12,571 nt of DNA, from assembly GCA_902767385.1 (NCBI GenBank), contig CACXHA010000091.1, forward strand, positions 1 to 12,571, given 5' to 3'. Under the pieces are notes generated by a model, which searched no databases, had not been told where the DNA came from, and was given only the letters and a program-made list of their open reading frames with translations. This DNA is from an uncultured Elusimicrobium sp. GTDB lineage: Bacteria > Elusimicrobiota > Elusimicrobia > Elusimicrobiales > Elusimicrobiaceae. This document shows positions 1-8,091 of the stretch, piece by piece; position 1 is the stretch's first letter; the number at the start of each line of letters is the position of its first letter. Made by a program: the position numbers and the translations under genes.

Positions 1-1
1 C

Positions 2-1951
2 GAACTAATCCATGAATTTTCCATTGAAAAACGTATGATGGTGCCGTTGGAAGAAATCCCGGTGGACTTACAAAATGCCGTAGTGGCAATGGAAGACCGA
101 AACTTTTTTTCACACCCGGGCATTTCACTGCGCGGTATCGGGAGGGCCCTGCTTAACGATATGGTAACCGGGCGGGCCCAACAAGGGGCTTCTACCCTTA
201 CTCAACAACTATCCCGCGGTGTATTTTTAACCCAAGAGAAAAAACTGATTCGTAAAATCCGCGAAATTATTTTGGCTATTCAAATTGAACACCAATTTAG
301 CAAACCCGAAATTTTACAGCTCTATTTAAACCAAATTTACTTGGGCAGCGGTTCCTACGGGGTTAAAGCAGCCGCTAAAAAATACTTTGATAAGGACCTT
401 GACCAATTAACCACCGGTGAGGCTGCCTTGCTCGTTGGGCTTATTCCCGCCCCCGGACGATACAATCCGTTCGTCAATCCCAATCTGGCTCGCCAACGCC
501 GCAATTTGGTTTTGAGTGTCATGCGCGAGCAAGATTATATTACGGAAGAAGAATATCAAAAAGCGAAAGAAGAACCCATGCCGGTTAAACCCCCGCAAAC
601 GGAAGAAAATAAACCCGGACGTTATTTTATTGAACATGTCCGCCGCATTTTGGAACCCAAATATGGTATGGACACCTTGTGGAAAGCCGGGCTTAATATT
701 TACACCACGCTAGACATCAAACAGCAAAAAATAGCTGAAGAGACCATGAACAAGTGGCTAAATGACTTTGATGAACAGGTGGCTAAAGGGTTAGGAATTG
801 AGTTTGACCCCAACGACAGCGAAGCTGAAGCCACCCAAGAAACGGATGAAGAAGCCACTCCCAAAGATCCTTCCGAAAAAGCCCCCCGCTTACAAGGTGC
901 CTTTATGGTACGCGACGTGAAAACCGGAGCCGTACGGGTTATGATTGGCGGACGAGAATATGATGAAAGCAAGTTTAACCGCGCCACGCAAGCCAAACGC
1001 CAACCGGGTTCCTCTTTTAAACCCTACGTGTGGATGGCCGCTTTGCAAAAAGGCTACACTCCCGCCACTTTGGTTAAAGACTTGACCACTATGTTCTATT
1101 ACGACGGACGGAATTGGCACGCATTTGATGAAAATTCCGACTTATATTCCTTGGAATTGGCCAAACAGTCCTTTATTGCCGGTAAAGATTTTAACGTATG
1201 GGTGCCGCAAAACTACGGGGGCAAAAGCGAAGGATGGATTACGCTGCGCAAAGGGCTTGAAAAATCTAAAAACTTAGTGGCCGTCAATCTAATAGATGCC
1301 GTTGGCATAATGGACGTAATCCGCGTAGCACGCAAAGCAGGGATTACGGCCAACTTACCCCGCGTTCCGGCTTTGGCTTTGGGAGTAAGCGTGCTTCAAA
1401 TGGACGAACATTTAGCGGCCCTTACTACATTTGCCAATGGTGGTATCCACACAGATAATTACTACATTGAACGTGTAGAAGATGCCAACGGACGCATTTT
1501 AGAGCAACATATCCCCGTAGAAGAGGCCCAGTTTACTCCGCAAAATTCGTATTTGCTTATCAATATGATGAAAGGCGTGGTACAACGCGGAAGTGGTGCC
1601 TATGTCAACCGCTTGGGCCGCAACATTGCCGGCAAAACCGGTACCACGCAAAGCCACCGCGACATGTGGTTTGTAGGGATGACTCCGCACACCGCAGCCG
1701 CCGCTTGGATGGGATATGATGACGACACTTCGCACGAAGAAGGCGCTAAATTTACCGGTAGCACCACCGCCCGCTGGTGGACTGCTATTATGGAACAAAT
1801 TTTAAAAACAGAACCTAATGATGACTTCCCTGTACCGGAAGGAATTTCCTTTGCTTATATTAATCCTTTAACCGGCAAATTAGCTACGCCTGCCGAACGC
1901 AATAAGATTTTGGAAGCTTTTATCACCGGTACTGAACCGCAAAGTTTCTAG
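2..1951 (+). CDS. Class A penicillin-binding protein (PBP1A type), 5'-truncated
   Basis: This is a bifunctional peptidoglycan synthase: the glycosyltransferase polymerises lipid II and the transpeptidase cross-links the strands at the outer face of the inner membrane. The frame is open to the window edge, with typical PBP1 residues before the first ATG (35). The true start, the cytoplasmic tail and the membrane anchor therefore lie outside the window. Visible GT51 motifs are EDRNFFSHPG (catalytic Glu codon 92-94), GASTLTQQLSR, LQLYLNQIYLG and GEAALLVGLIPAP. The transpeptidase has SSFK (nucleophile Ser codon 1010-1012), SKN (1265-1273) and KTGTTQ (KTG at 1634-1642). An acidic Glu/Thr/Pro-rich stretch (about 806-886) lies between the domains. 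The stop is 5 bases before mfd, suggesting co-transcription. Family assignment is firm; I give no symbol because ponA, mrcA and pbpA cannot be told apart here. Confidence 0.95.
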   Translation, partial: ELIHEFSIEKRMMVPLEEIPVDLQNAVVAMEDRNFFSHPGISLRGIGRALLNDMVTGRAQQGASTLTQQLSRGVFLTQEKKLIRKIREIILAIQIEHQFSKPEILQLYLNQIYLGSGSYGVKAAAKKYFDKDLDQLTTGEAALLVGLIPAPGRYNPFVNPNLARQRRNLVLSVMREQDYITEEEYQKAKEEPMPVKPPQTEENKPGRYFIEHVRRILEPKYGMDTLWKAGLNIYTTLDIKQQKIAEETMNKWLNDFDEQVAKGLGIEFDPNDSEAEATQETDEEATPKDPSEKAPRLQGAFMVRDVKTGAVRVMIGGREYDESKFNRATQAKRQPGSSFKPYVWMAALQKGYTPATLVKDLTTMFYYDGRNWHAFDENSDLYSLELAKQSFIAGKDFNVWVPQNYGGKSEGWITLRKGLEKSKNLVAVNLIDAVGIMDVIRVARKAGITANLPRVPALALGVSVLQMDEHLAALTTFANGGIHTDNYYIERVEDANGRILEQHIPVEEAQFTPQNSYLLINMMKGVVQRGSGAYVNRLGRNIAGKTGTTQSHRDMWFVGMTPHTAAAAWMGYDDDTSHEEGAKFTGSTTARWWTAIMEQILKTEPNDDFPVPEGISFAYINPLTGKLATPAERNKILEAFITGTEPQSF

Positions 1952-1956
1952 ACGAT

Positions 1957-4900
1957 ATGTCTGCCAATTCTACCCCTTTTACACGTTACTACGGGCTGCC
2001 CAACGCAGCGGCACAAGCGTACTATTTGTGTAAAAATTTGTTGGATACCAATCGCCCGGTCATTTTTGTAAGCGCGCAAGATTTAGATGACTTTGACCAA
2101 TCTGCCCAAACCTTTGCTCCGGCCGGAACGCTCCTGTTGTCCTTCCCCGGTACCGACACAGGACAAATGCGCTTTTTACACCAATTACTAAACCACAAAA
2201 AGGGTCCCGTTCTAATTAGTGCCCCGTACGAAGCACTGCAAACCCCACTACCCAACCCGACCGATTTTCAAGCCCGTACTTATACTTTCCGCCGCGGAGA
2301 TACGCTGCGTCGCCAAGAGCTTTTAGACATTTTAGAATCTGCCGGATATACCCGCGCGGATTATGCCGAAACGCCCGGAGAATACGCGGCCCGCGGAAGT
2401 GTAGTAGATATTTTCTGCTTACATACTCCCCAGCCATTACGCCTATATTTTTCGGGGAATCGGCTAGATTCCATTAGTGCCTTTGATGTGGACACCCATA
2501 ATACTCAAAGCGCGGTAGACGAAGCACTTATTTTACCGCTTGCGTTTGAAGAAAAAAACTGCACGCTGACAAACCTAGTACCCAATGCCCACTTTATTTT
2601 TGAAGAACCTGCAGCGGATTTTGATTTGTCCAATTATCCCGGTAGCGCGGTTATTTCTTTACTACCCGCCGCAAATGCCACGAATTGCAATTTAAAAGCC
2701 AACTTATCCTTTGGCGGCAATACTGCTCTATTGGCACAAGAAGTCAAACGGCTTACCGCGCAACATTTGCACATTTTTATTACTTGTTTAAACCGCGGAG
2801 AACTAAACCGCTTAACCGAACTGTTGGAAGATAACCCCGTTTTCAAACAAGCTGAATTTATCATTTCCCCCCTCACGCAAGGGTTTATTGATGAACAAAA
2901 CCGTGTGGCCTACATTTCGTCCAACGAAATTTTAAACCGCCGTTTTCGCACTGCACGCGTGCTCAAGCATTTTGACGTAGAAAACGCCAAACGCGTGCGC
3001 TTTAAAGAGTTGCAAGCCGGGGATTACGTTGTTCACCGGGACTATGGTATCGGCCGTTACCTGGGCCTGGAAGTAATGAACGAAGCCGAAAACCCGACTG
3101 ATTGCTTGCGTATTGAATATCGTCGCGGCAGTAAACTTTACGTGCCTATGTATGATTTTAAAAAAGTGCAAAAATATATTTCCGCCGGAGGCAAACGCCC
3201 TACTTTAGCTGTACTGGGAGGCAGCAGTTGGAAGGAAGTTAAAAAACGGGTTGCCGAACAAGCCCAAAAAGCCGCCCAGGAAATTTTAAAACTGGAAGCC
3301 AAACGCCAAGCCGCCGGGGCACCCGTCATTGCGGGCGACTTGCGCCTGGAGCAAGAGTTTGCCGATTCGTTCCCTTATATGCTCACACCCGGGCAAGAAC
3401 AAGCCATTAAAGACACCCTAAACGATTTAGATTTACCTAAACCCATGGACCGCGTGCTCGTGGGGGATGTAGGTTTTGGCAAAACCGAAGTTGCCATGCG
3501 GGCCGCCTTAAAGGTGGCCCTATCGGGCAAACAGGTTATGGTGTTAGTACCCACCACTATTTTGGCAGATCAACACTATAAAACGTTCACCAAGCGCATG
3601 GCCGGTTTCCCGCTCAATGTGCGTATGCTGTGCCGCTTTCAAACCAAGGCCCAACAAAAAGAAGTGCTGGCCGAACTTAAAAGCGGGCTGTGTGACATTA
3701 TTATCGGTACACACCGCCTACTTAGCAAAGACATCGGTTTTAAAGAACTGGGGCTTGTGATTATTGACGAGGAACACCGCTTTGGCGTTAAACAAAAAGA
3801 AAAAATCCGCGCGCTGAGCATTGGGGTCCACTGTTTAATGCTTAGTGCCACCCCAATCCCGCGCACACTGAACCAATCTCTCTCATCTTTACGTGATATT
3901 TCTTTAATTGATACCCCCCCGCGCGGCCGGACCCCCATTAAAACCGTTGTTACCGCATGGAACGACGAACTGGCTGCCGCGGCCATCAACCAGGAACTGG
4001 CCCGCAACGGGCAAGTTTATTACGTATATAATACCGTACGCGACATGCAAGAACGCTTGGCTTTTTTGCGTAAACTTGTTCCGCAGGCACGTATTTGCAT
4101 GGCCCATGGGCAAATGAACGAAAAAGAACTGGAACAAACCCTTTGGGATTTTAACCAAGGCAAATATGATGTTTTGCTCGCTTCCACCATTATTGAATCG
4201 GGCATAGATATTACCAATGCCAACACCTTAATTGTAGAGGACGCACAAAACTTTGGCCTGGCGCAACTCTATCAACTACGCGGACGTATCGGACGCGGGG
4301 ATCAAAAAGCTTACTGCTATTTGTTCCACCCGGACTGGTTATTTAATAAATCCCCGCAAGAAGATAATTCATACGCCGATTTGGCCGCCATATACTTAAA
4401 ACGAACGCCCCAAAAGGACCCCACCGCCCAAGCCAAAGAACGGCTGTCGGCACTGATGGAATTTGGGGAACTGGGCAGCGGTTTTCGCCTAGCACTACGC
4501 GATATGGAAATCCGCGGGGCCGGGGAATTGTTAGGCGTTAAACAACATGGCTACGTCAATGAAGTAGGTCTTACCCTCTATTGTGATTTGGTAGCCGCCG
4601 AAGTACGTAAATTAAAAGGCCAACCTTCTAATCGCAAACTACAAGCCAAGGTGAATCTACCGTTACCCGCGTTTATTCCGCCTGATTACGTGCCCGATGA
4701 AGCCGAACGCCTCAAAACTTATAAAGAACTGATGAGTGCCGATGCGGCCCAAACCCAAACCATTTTGGCGCGTCTGGCCGACCAATGCGGCCCTGTCCCG
4801 CCGGAAATTGAAAACTTAGTTAAAGTAATTGCGCTGGCTAACCAGGCCGGTTCTTTGGGTATTTATCAATTGGACTGGATCCACCCGGGGTTAGAACTTT

Positions 4901-5097
4901 CTTTTACCAAACACGCCCCCCTTCCCCCGGATTTACCAGAAAAATTGCTCTTTAAGTACGGGCCGGAAGGAGTCCAATTCCTCCAGTCAAAAAACGAATA
5001 TGGGCTGCGCCTGACTTGCGCTGAAAATACAAATCCGCTCGCGTGGACCCAACAAACCCTTGCCTTCCTGAGTCAACTTTTCACCCCTCAAAAATGA
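1957..5097 (+). CDS. mfd: Transcription-repair coupling factor Mfd
   Basis: Mfd is a cytoplasmic SF2 translocase that displaces RNA polymerase stalled at DNA lesions and recruits UvrA. The protein has 1046 residues, somewhat shorter than the 1148 of E. coli Mfd. The N-terminus carries the UvrB-like part with LRRQELLDILESAGY and TPGEYAARGSVVDIF. The RNA-polymerase-interacting domain covers about residues 345-420 (GDYVVHRDYGIGRYLGLE). Helicase motifs follow: Walker A GDVGFGKT (503-510, Lys509), DEEH (604-607), SATPIPRT (from 630) and QLRGRIGR (773-780). The C-terminal TRCF domain includes IPPDYVPDEAERLKTYKEL. The start follows the PBP stop by 5 bases and has no clear Shine-Dalgarno, so translation may depend on coupling to the upstream gene. 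RecG is excluded by the RNA-polymerase-interacting domain and the length. Confidence 0.97.
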   Translation: MSANSTPFTRYYGLPNAAAQAYYLCKNLLDTNRPVIFVSAQDLDDFDQSAQTFAPAGTLLLSFPGTDTGQMRFLHQLLNHKKGPVLISAPYEALQTPLPNPTDFQARTYTFRRGDTLRRQELLDILESAGYTRADYAETPGEYAARGSVVDIFCLHTPQPLRLYFSGNRLDSISAFDVDTHNTQSAVDEALILPLAFEEKNCTLTNLVPNAHFIFEEPAADFDLSNYPGSAVISLLPAANATNCNLKANLSFGGNTALLAQEVKRLTAQHLHIFITCLNRGELNRLTELLEDNPVFKQAEFIISPLTQGFIDEQNRVAYISSNEILNRRFRTARVLKHFDVENAKRVRFKELQAGDYVVHRDYGIGRYLGLEVMNEAENPTDCLRIEYRRGSKLYVPMYDFKKVQKYISAGGKRPTLAVLGGSSWKEVKKRVAEQAQKAAQEILKLEAKRQAAGAPVIAGDLRLEQEFADSFPYMLTPGQEQAIKDTLNDLDLPKPMDRVLVGDVGFGKTEVAMRAALKVALSGKQVMVLVPTTILADQHYKTFTKRMAGFPLNVRMLCRFQTKAQQKEVLAELKSGLCDIIIGTHRLLSKDIGFKELGLVIIDEEHRFGVKQKEKIRALSIGVHCLMLSATPIPRTLNQSLSSLRDISLIDTPPRGRTPIKTVVTAWNDELAAAAINQELARNGQVYYVYNTVRDMQERLAFLRKLVPQARICMAHGQMNEKELEQTLWDFNQGKYDVLLASTIIESGIDITNANTLIVEDAQNFGLAQLYQLRGRIGRGDQKAYCYLFHPDWLFNKSPQEDNSYADLAAIYLKRTPQKDPTAQAKERLSALMEFGELGSGFRLALRDMEIRGAGELLGVKQHGYVNEVGLTLYCDLVAAEVRKLKGQPSNRKLQAKVNLPLPAFIPPDYVPDEAERLKTYKELMSADAAQTQTILARLADQCGPVPPEIENLVKVIALANQAGSLGIYQLDWIHPGLELSFTKHAPLPPDLPEKLLFKYGPEGVQFLQSKNEYGLRLTCAENTNPLAWTQQTLAFLSQLFTPQK

Positions 5098-5109
5098 TAT
5101 AGTATAGGT
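5098..5109 (+). promoter_or_regulatory. Possible -10 element directly upstream of the lipoprotein gene
   Basis: The 12 bases between the mfd stop and the next ATG contain TATAGT (5098-5103) followed by ATAGGT, with no strong Shine-Dalgarno. If TATAGT were a working -10 box, transcription would start almost at the ATG, giving a nearly leaderless mRNA. No convincing -35 hexamer is seen at normal spacing, so this is weak. Read-through from mfd is the simpler explanation. Confidence 0.2.
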
Positions 5110-5931
5110 ATGAGATATACTGCGTTACTTTTAGTATGCTCGTTAGGACTAGTTGCCTGCCAAAAAGAAAGCGCCCCTGTTTCGGCATCTAATGAACAGG
5201 CACAAGCACGCGTTGGCAGTGTAACTATTACCGAAACGGATATACAAGATGGGCTCAATTTACTAAGCGAAAAGGACCGCCAATTTGCCCAAACTCCGCT
5301 AGGCAAACAAAATTTTTTACAAATCCTCACGCGGGAAAAACTCATCTTGGCAGATGCTAAGGCCCAAGGATTGGATCAACAAAAAGATTATGTATCTCTT
5401 TTGGAACAAAAACGCACCGAACTGGACCGCATTTATGAAGCCTACACCCAACAAATGCTAGTACGCCTGTGGTATGACAACAAAATAAACACGTTAGAAC
5501 CTACGGAAAAAGAAATTAAGGAGTATTACAAAAAATATCCGTATGAGATGACCATTAAACAAATTATTGTGGATAATGCCCAGACAGCAGACCAAATTTT
5601 GCGCGCGTTAAAAGGATCCCCTAGCCGTTGGAAAGGATTTGCCCACCAATACTCAGTAGCCCCCGAAAGTTTACGAACTCTTACCTTTATGCCCGGAGAA
5701 TATTTGGAAAGTTTAGAAATTATTGCCGCCAATTCCGCTATTGGCAGAGTAGAAGGGTTCTTTAAAACTTCGCAAGGATTTCATATAATAATGAAAACAA
5801 GTGAAAAACAGCTCTCCTTTAAAGAGGCTGAGCCGCGTATCCGGCAAATATTGGTTAACCAAAAATTAGACCAATTGTTGGATACGCTTAAAACCAAATA
5901 CGAGGTTATTATTTATGATAAAAACGAATAA
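5110..5931 (+). CDS. SurA/PpiC-like lipoprotein with a degenerate parvulin domain
   Basis: This is a predicted periplasmic folding factor of 273 residues, anchored by lipid. A short hydrophobic signal (residues 5-16) ends in the lipobox LVAC with Cys17 as lipidation site. Gln at +2 rather than Asp is compatible with outer-membrane sorting by the Lol rules. Residues about 33-125 resemble a SurA N-terminal helical domain (VGSVTITETDI, then LTREKLILADAKAQGLD). Residues about 147-230 align to a parvulin domain ending in GFHIIMKTSEK. The usual ARHIL-type His is replaced (TIKQIIVD, Gln151), and the Gly-Gly-Asp turn typical of active parvulins is missing. Isomerase activity is therefore doubtful and a chaperone role is more likely. 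It overlaps the next gene, a better-preserved paralogue, by 17 bases, so they probably act together in outer-membrane protein biogenesis (inference). Confidence 0.82.
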   Translation: MRYTALLLVCSLGLVACQKESAPVSASNEQAQARVGSVTITETDIQDGLNLLSEKDRQFAQTPLGKQNFLQILTREKLILADAKAQGLDQQKDYVSLLEQKRTELDRIYEAYTQQMLVRLWYDNKINTLEPTEKEIKEYYKKYPYEMTIKQIIVDNAQTADQILRALKGSPSRWKGFAHQYSVAPESLRTLTFMPGEYLESLEIIAANSAIGRVEGFFKTSQGFHIIMKTSEKQLSFKEAEPRIRQILVNQKLDQLLDTLKTKYEVIIYDKNE

Positions 5932-7084
5932 ATTCATCATAGCTTTGTTTGCGCTATGTTTAGGGCTGGGTGTACAGGCCAAAGTGATGGAATCTTCCGT
6001 AGCGACCGTAAACGGAAAGCCCGTTCTCGCTTCGGAGTACGATTCGTACCTGCAGAGCGTAGTGGAACAATACGAGGCCACCGCCCCGCAGTTTTTAGCC
6101 CGTCCATATGCAAAAGATTTATTGGGCAAAGAAGTGTTAAAAGATTTAATTTCCAAAGAACTGGTCTACCAAGCTGCCCAAGAAGCTAAAATAACGGTTA
6201 AAGATTCAGAACTAGACGAAGGACTTAATGAAATTAAAACCCGCTTTGCCGTTGACGAAAAAACCGGCCAACCCGACCCCAAAGGAGCCGAAAAACGCTT
6301 TAACGAAGCTCTTAAAAAACAGGGTATGACGCTTAAAACTTACAAAGCCAAGCTCTCTAAAGAAATTGCTTCCCGCAAACTTTTAGAACAAGAGCTCAAA
6401 AAAACCGTTAAACCGGTAGAAGAAGCAGATGCCAGAGCTCTTTTTGATGAAGTACAAGCCGTCTTAAAGAACAATACCAAAAAAATTAAAGAAATGGAAA
6501 AGCAAGACCCGCAACACTTGCTGGAAGTTCAAGCCATTGCCGCCAAATTAAAACAGCTCTCTTCAGAGCAAGTACGCATTGGGCATATTTTCTTGGCTAC
6601 CCCGCAAGATATGTCTGCCACAGATAAAAAAGCCAAAGAAGAACTGGCCAAAAAAATTAAAAAAGAGTTAGATAACGGTATGGACTTTTCTACCGCTGTT
6701 AAAAACTATACCGAAGACCAACAAGCCCTGGCAACCGGCGGAGATATGATTTTAGTTAAAGGGATGGCTCCTAAAGAAATTGATGCCAAAGCCTTCACCT
6801 TAGCCGTAGGCAAAGTGAGCGACCCCATTAAGACGGACCTGGGGTACCACATTATTAAAGTCAAAGAAAAACGTGCCGAACGGGTCATTGAATTTGACGA
6901 CATTAAAAACGATTTAGGCCAATATATTGCCCAAACCCGTATTTTAGAAGCACAAGCTAAATACTTGTCGGGTTTGGCCGAAAAGGCAGACATCAAAATT
7001 ACCAAAGAATTTGAAGTAGACAAAGTAATTGCCGCCGAGCAAGCCAAGAAAGAAGAAAACAAAAAAGACGAAGTTAAAAAATAA
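5915..7084 (+). CDS. Secreted SurA/PpiC-type peptidyl-prolyl isomerase
   Basis: This 389-residue protein has a Sec signal peptide (hydrophobic 7-20, likely cleavage after VQA at 20-22). A SurA-type N-terminal chaperone region (about 27-165) starts with VATVNGKPVLASEYD. It is followed by a long charged helical stretch and a parvulin domain at about 219-320. Parvulin features present are VRIGHIFLAT (His224), TGGDM (274-278) and DLGYHIIKVKEKR (His312). The C-terminus (about 370-389) is a Lys/Glu-rich tail. Family members assist folding of exported proteins in the periplasm, and here the two His and the Gly-Gly-Asp turn make isomerase activity plausible. The ATG at 5915 lies inside the upstream gene and is preceded by GAGG (5902-5905) at 9 bases, which supports this start and translational coupling. 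A strong terminator follows the stop. Confidence 0.88.
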   Translation: MIKTNKFIIALFALCLGLGVQAKVMESSVATVNGKPVLASEYDSYLQSVVEQYEATAPQFLARPYAKDLLGKEVLKDLISKELVYQAAQEAKITVKDSELDEGLNEIKTRFAVDEKTGQPDPKGAEKRFNEALKKQGMTLKTYKAKLSKEIASRKLLEQELKKTVKPVEEADARALFDEVQAVLKNNTKKIKEMEKQDPQHLLEVQAIAAKLKQLSSEQVRIGHIFLATPQDMSATDKKAKEELAKKIKKELDNGMDFSTAVKNYTEDQQALATGGDMILVKGMAPKEIDAKAFTLAVGKVSDPIKTDLGYHIIKVKEKRAERVIEFDDIKNDLGQYIAQTRILEAQAKYLSGLAEKADIKITKEFEVDKVIAAEQAKKEENKKDEVKK

Positions 7085-7094
7085 ACTTTATCTG

Positions 7095-7121
7095 TCCCCC
7101 GTTTGAGCGGGGGATTTTTTT
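7095..7121 (+). terminator. Intrinsic terminator after the isomerase gene, touching the pdxA start
   Basis: A perfect 7-bp stem (TCCCCCG 7095-7101 with CGGGGGA 7108-7114) and the loop TTTGAG are followed by seven T residues (7115-7121). The pdxA ATG begins at 7124. The right arm GGGGGA also sits about 9 bases before that ATG, where a Shine-Dalgarno is expected. The element may therefore act both as terminator and as part of the pdxA ribosome binding site. Confidence 0.9.
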
Positions 7122-7123
7122 AT

Positions 7124-8041
7124 ATGTCTAAACCTACTGTTTTAATGACTGCCGGGGATCCCTTGGGAATTGGGCCCGAAATTTTAGTAAAAGCGTTGCA
7201 CGATAAGCGTGTACAATGCGCTTGTACCCCGGTTGTCATTGGCGAGCCTTTATCACTACAAAAGGCCGGGTTTACAGACAACCTGGCTGCCCTTATCCCA
7301 ATAGATATGCCCCAACATTTGTCCGGCGCTGCGCGCCCAACCGCTTTAGGAGGCCGTGTTAGTTTCCAAGCAGTAGAAACAGGTATTAAACTGGCATTAA
7401 AAATAGGTTGTCCGTTGGTAACCGCACCGATTTCCAAACAAAGCTGGGCCTTGGCAGGCATACCCTTTACAGGGCATACCGAACTCTTACGCGCCCGTAC
7501 CGGGGCAGAAGGTCTTATGATGTTTTGCGCCGGGAACATACGCTGCGCGCTGGTAACGGAACATTTTGCAGTGGCGGACTTGCCGCATCTATTAACGAAA
7601 GCACGCGTACAAAAATCCGCCTTACATTTTATACAAGCTTTGCAAAAAATGGGAATCAAAAACCCTCGCGTCGTTTTGTGCGCGCTTAACCCGCACGCCA
7701 GCGATAACGGACAATTTGGTACCGAAGAAAATAAAGTATTGGCTCCCATTGTGCGAGCTTTACAAAAACAAGGTTACCGCGTGAACGGCCCAACACCAAC
7801 AGATGCCGCTTGGCTTGCGCACCTGCGCGGCCAGTACGACGGTGTTTTATGCCTCTATCACGATCAAGCTCTCCTGGGCCTTAAACTAGCCGCCCAAGAA
7901 CCTGCGGTACACATTACCGCCGGGCTCCCGTTTTTACGGGTTTCTCCCGCGCATGGCACCGCGTTTGATATAGCCGACCAAAATAAAGCCGACCCACGCA
8001 GTATGCTCCAAGCTATTTTATTTGCCGCTACCCACAAGTAA
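7124..8041 (+). CDS. pdxA: 4-hydroxythreonine-4-phosphate dehydrogenase PdxA
   Basis: PdxA is the cytoplasmic NAD-dependent enzyme of the DXP-independent-of-Pdx1 (PdxA/PdxJ) route to pyridoxal phosphate. The 305-residue protein starts MSKPTVLMTAGDPLGIGPEI. A longer in-frame reading from TTG 7103 starts within the terminator hairpin, so I reject it. Family motifs are PISK, FTGHTELLRARTGA (His118-Thr119), LNPHASDNGQFG, CLYHDQALLGLK and GLPFLRVSPAHGTAFDIAD. By motif comparison with E. coli PdxA, metal ligands are His147, His191 and His246, and phosphate/substrate contacts include Lys254 and Arg272. The Asn expected in the VNITLGLP motif is His263 here. PdxA2-like relatives act on other phosphorylated hydroxy acids, so the substrate is likely but not certain. 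No separate promoter is visible between the terminator and the ATG. Confidence 0.9.
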   Translation: MSKPTVLMTAGDPLGIGPEILVKALHDKRVQCACTPVVIGEPLSLQKAGFTDNLAALIPIDMPQHLSGAARPTALGGRVSFQAVETGIKLALKIGCPLVTAPISKQSWALAGIPFTGHTELLRARTGAEGLMMFCAGNIRCALVTEHFAVADLPHLLTKARVQKSALHFIQALQKMGIKNPRVVLCALNPHASDNGQFGTEENKVLAPIVRALQKQGYRVNGPTPTDAAWLAHLRGQYDGVLCLYHDQALLGLKLAAQEPAVHITAGLPFLRVSPAHGTAFDIADQNKADPRSMLQAILFAATHK

Positions 8042-8052
8042 CCGTCCCGTAT

Positions 8053-8082
8053 ATCCTTTAAATTTTATATAATGTAAAGGAT
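8053..8082 (+). promoter_or_regulatory. Palindrome around a TATAAT box, candidate birA-oad promoter/operator
   Basis: An exact 8-bp inverted repeat, ATCCTTTA (8053-8060) and TAAAGGAT (8075-8082), is separated by 14 AT-rich bases containing a perfect -10 box TATAAT (8068-8073). A start near 8080 would give a leader of about 11 bases before the birA ATG at 8092. No good -35 hexamer is visible at 16-18 bases upstream. The right arm also contains AAGGA, the only Shine-Dalgarno candidate for birA. The arrangement suits a repressor operator or an RNA hairpin on read-through transcripts hiding the ribosome binding site. The regulator is unknown. Confidence 0.5.
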
Positions 8083-8091
8083 AGGTTTTTT

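Noticed and set aside
35..37. ATG at 35 as the true start of the PBP gene
   Set aside because: The frame is open to the window edge with PBP-like residues, and a PBP starting here would lack its membrane anchor.
3639..4007. 122-codon open frame on the - strand inside mfd
   Set aside because: It is antisense to the helicase core of mfd and its composition is that of a shadow frame.
7103..7123. Longer pdxA reading from TTG at 7103, adding seven residues
   Set aside because: It would start in the loop of the terminator hairpin and translate its arm and T-tract. The family N-terminus fits the ATG at 7124.
7120..7749. 209-codon open frame on the - strand inside pdxA
   Set aside because: It is antisense to a clear pdxA with full motifs. 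Its translation is rich in Cys, Arg and Ser without recognisable domains, as expected of a shadow frame.
8053..8082. Classical BirA operator controlling birA
   Set aside because: The arms do not match the known biotin operator consensus and this BirA has no helix-turn-helix. Only the spacing is similar.
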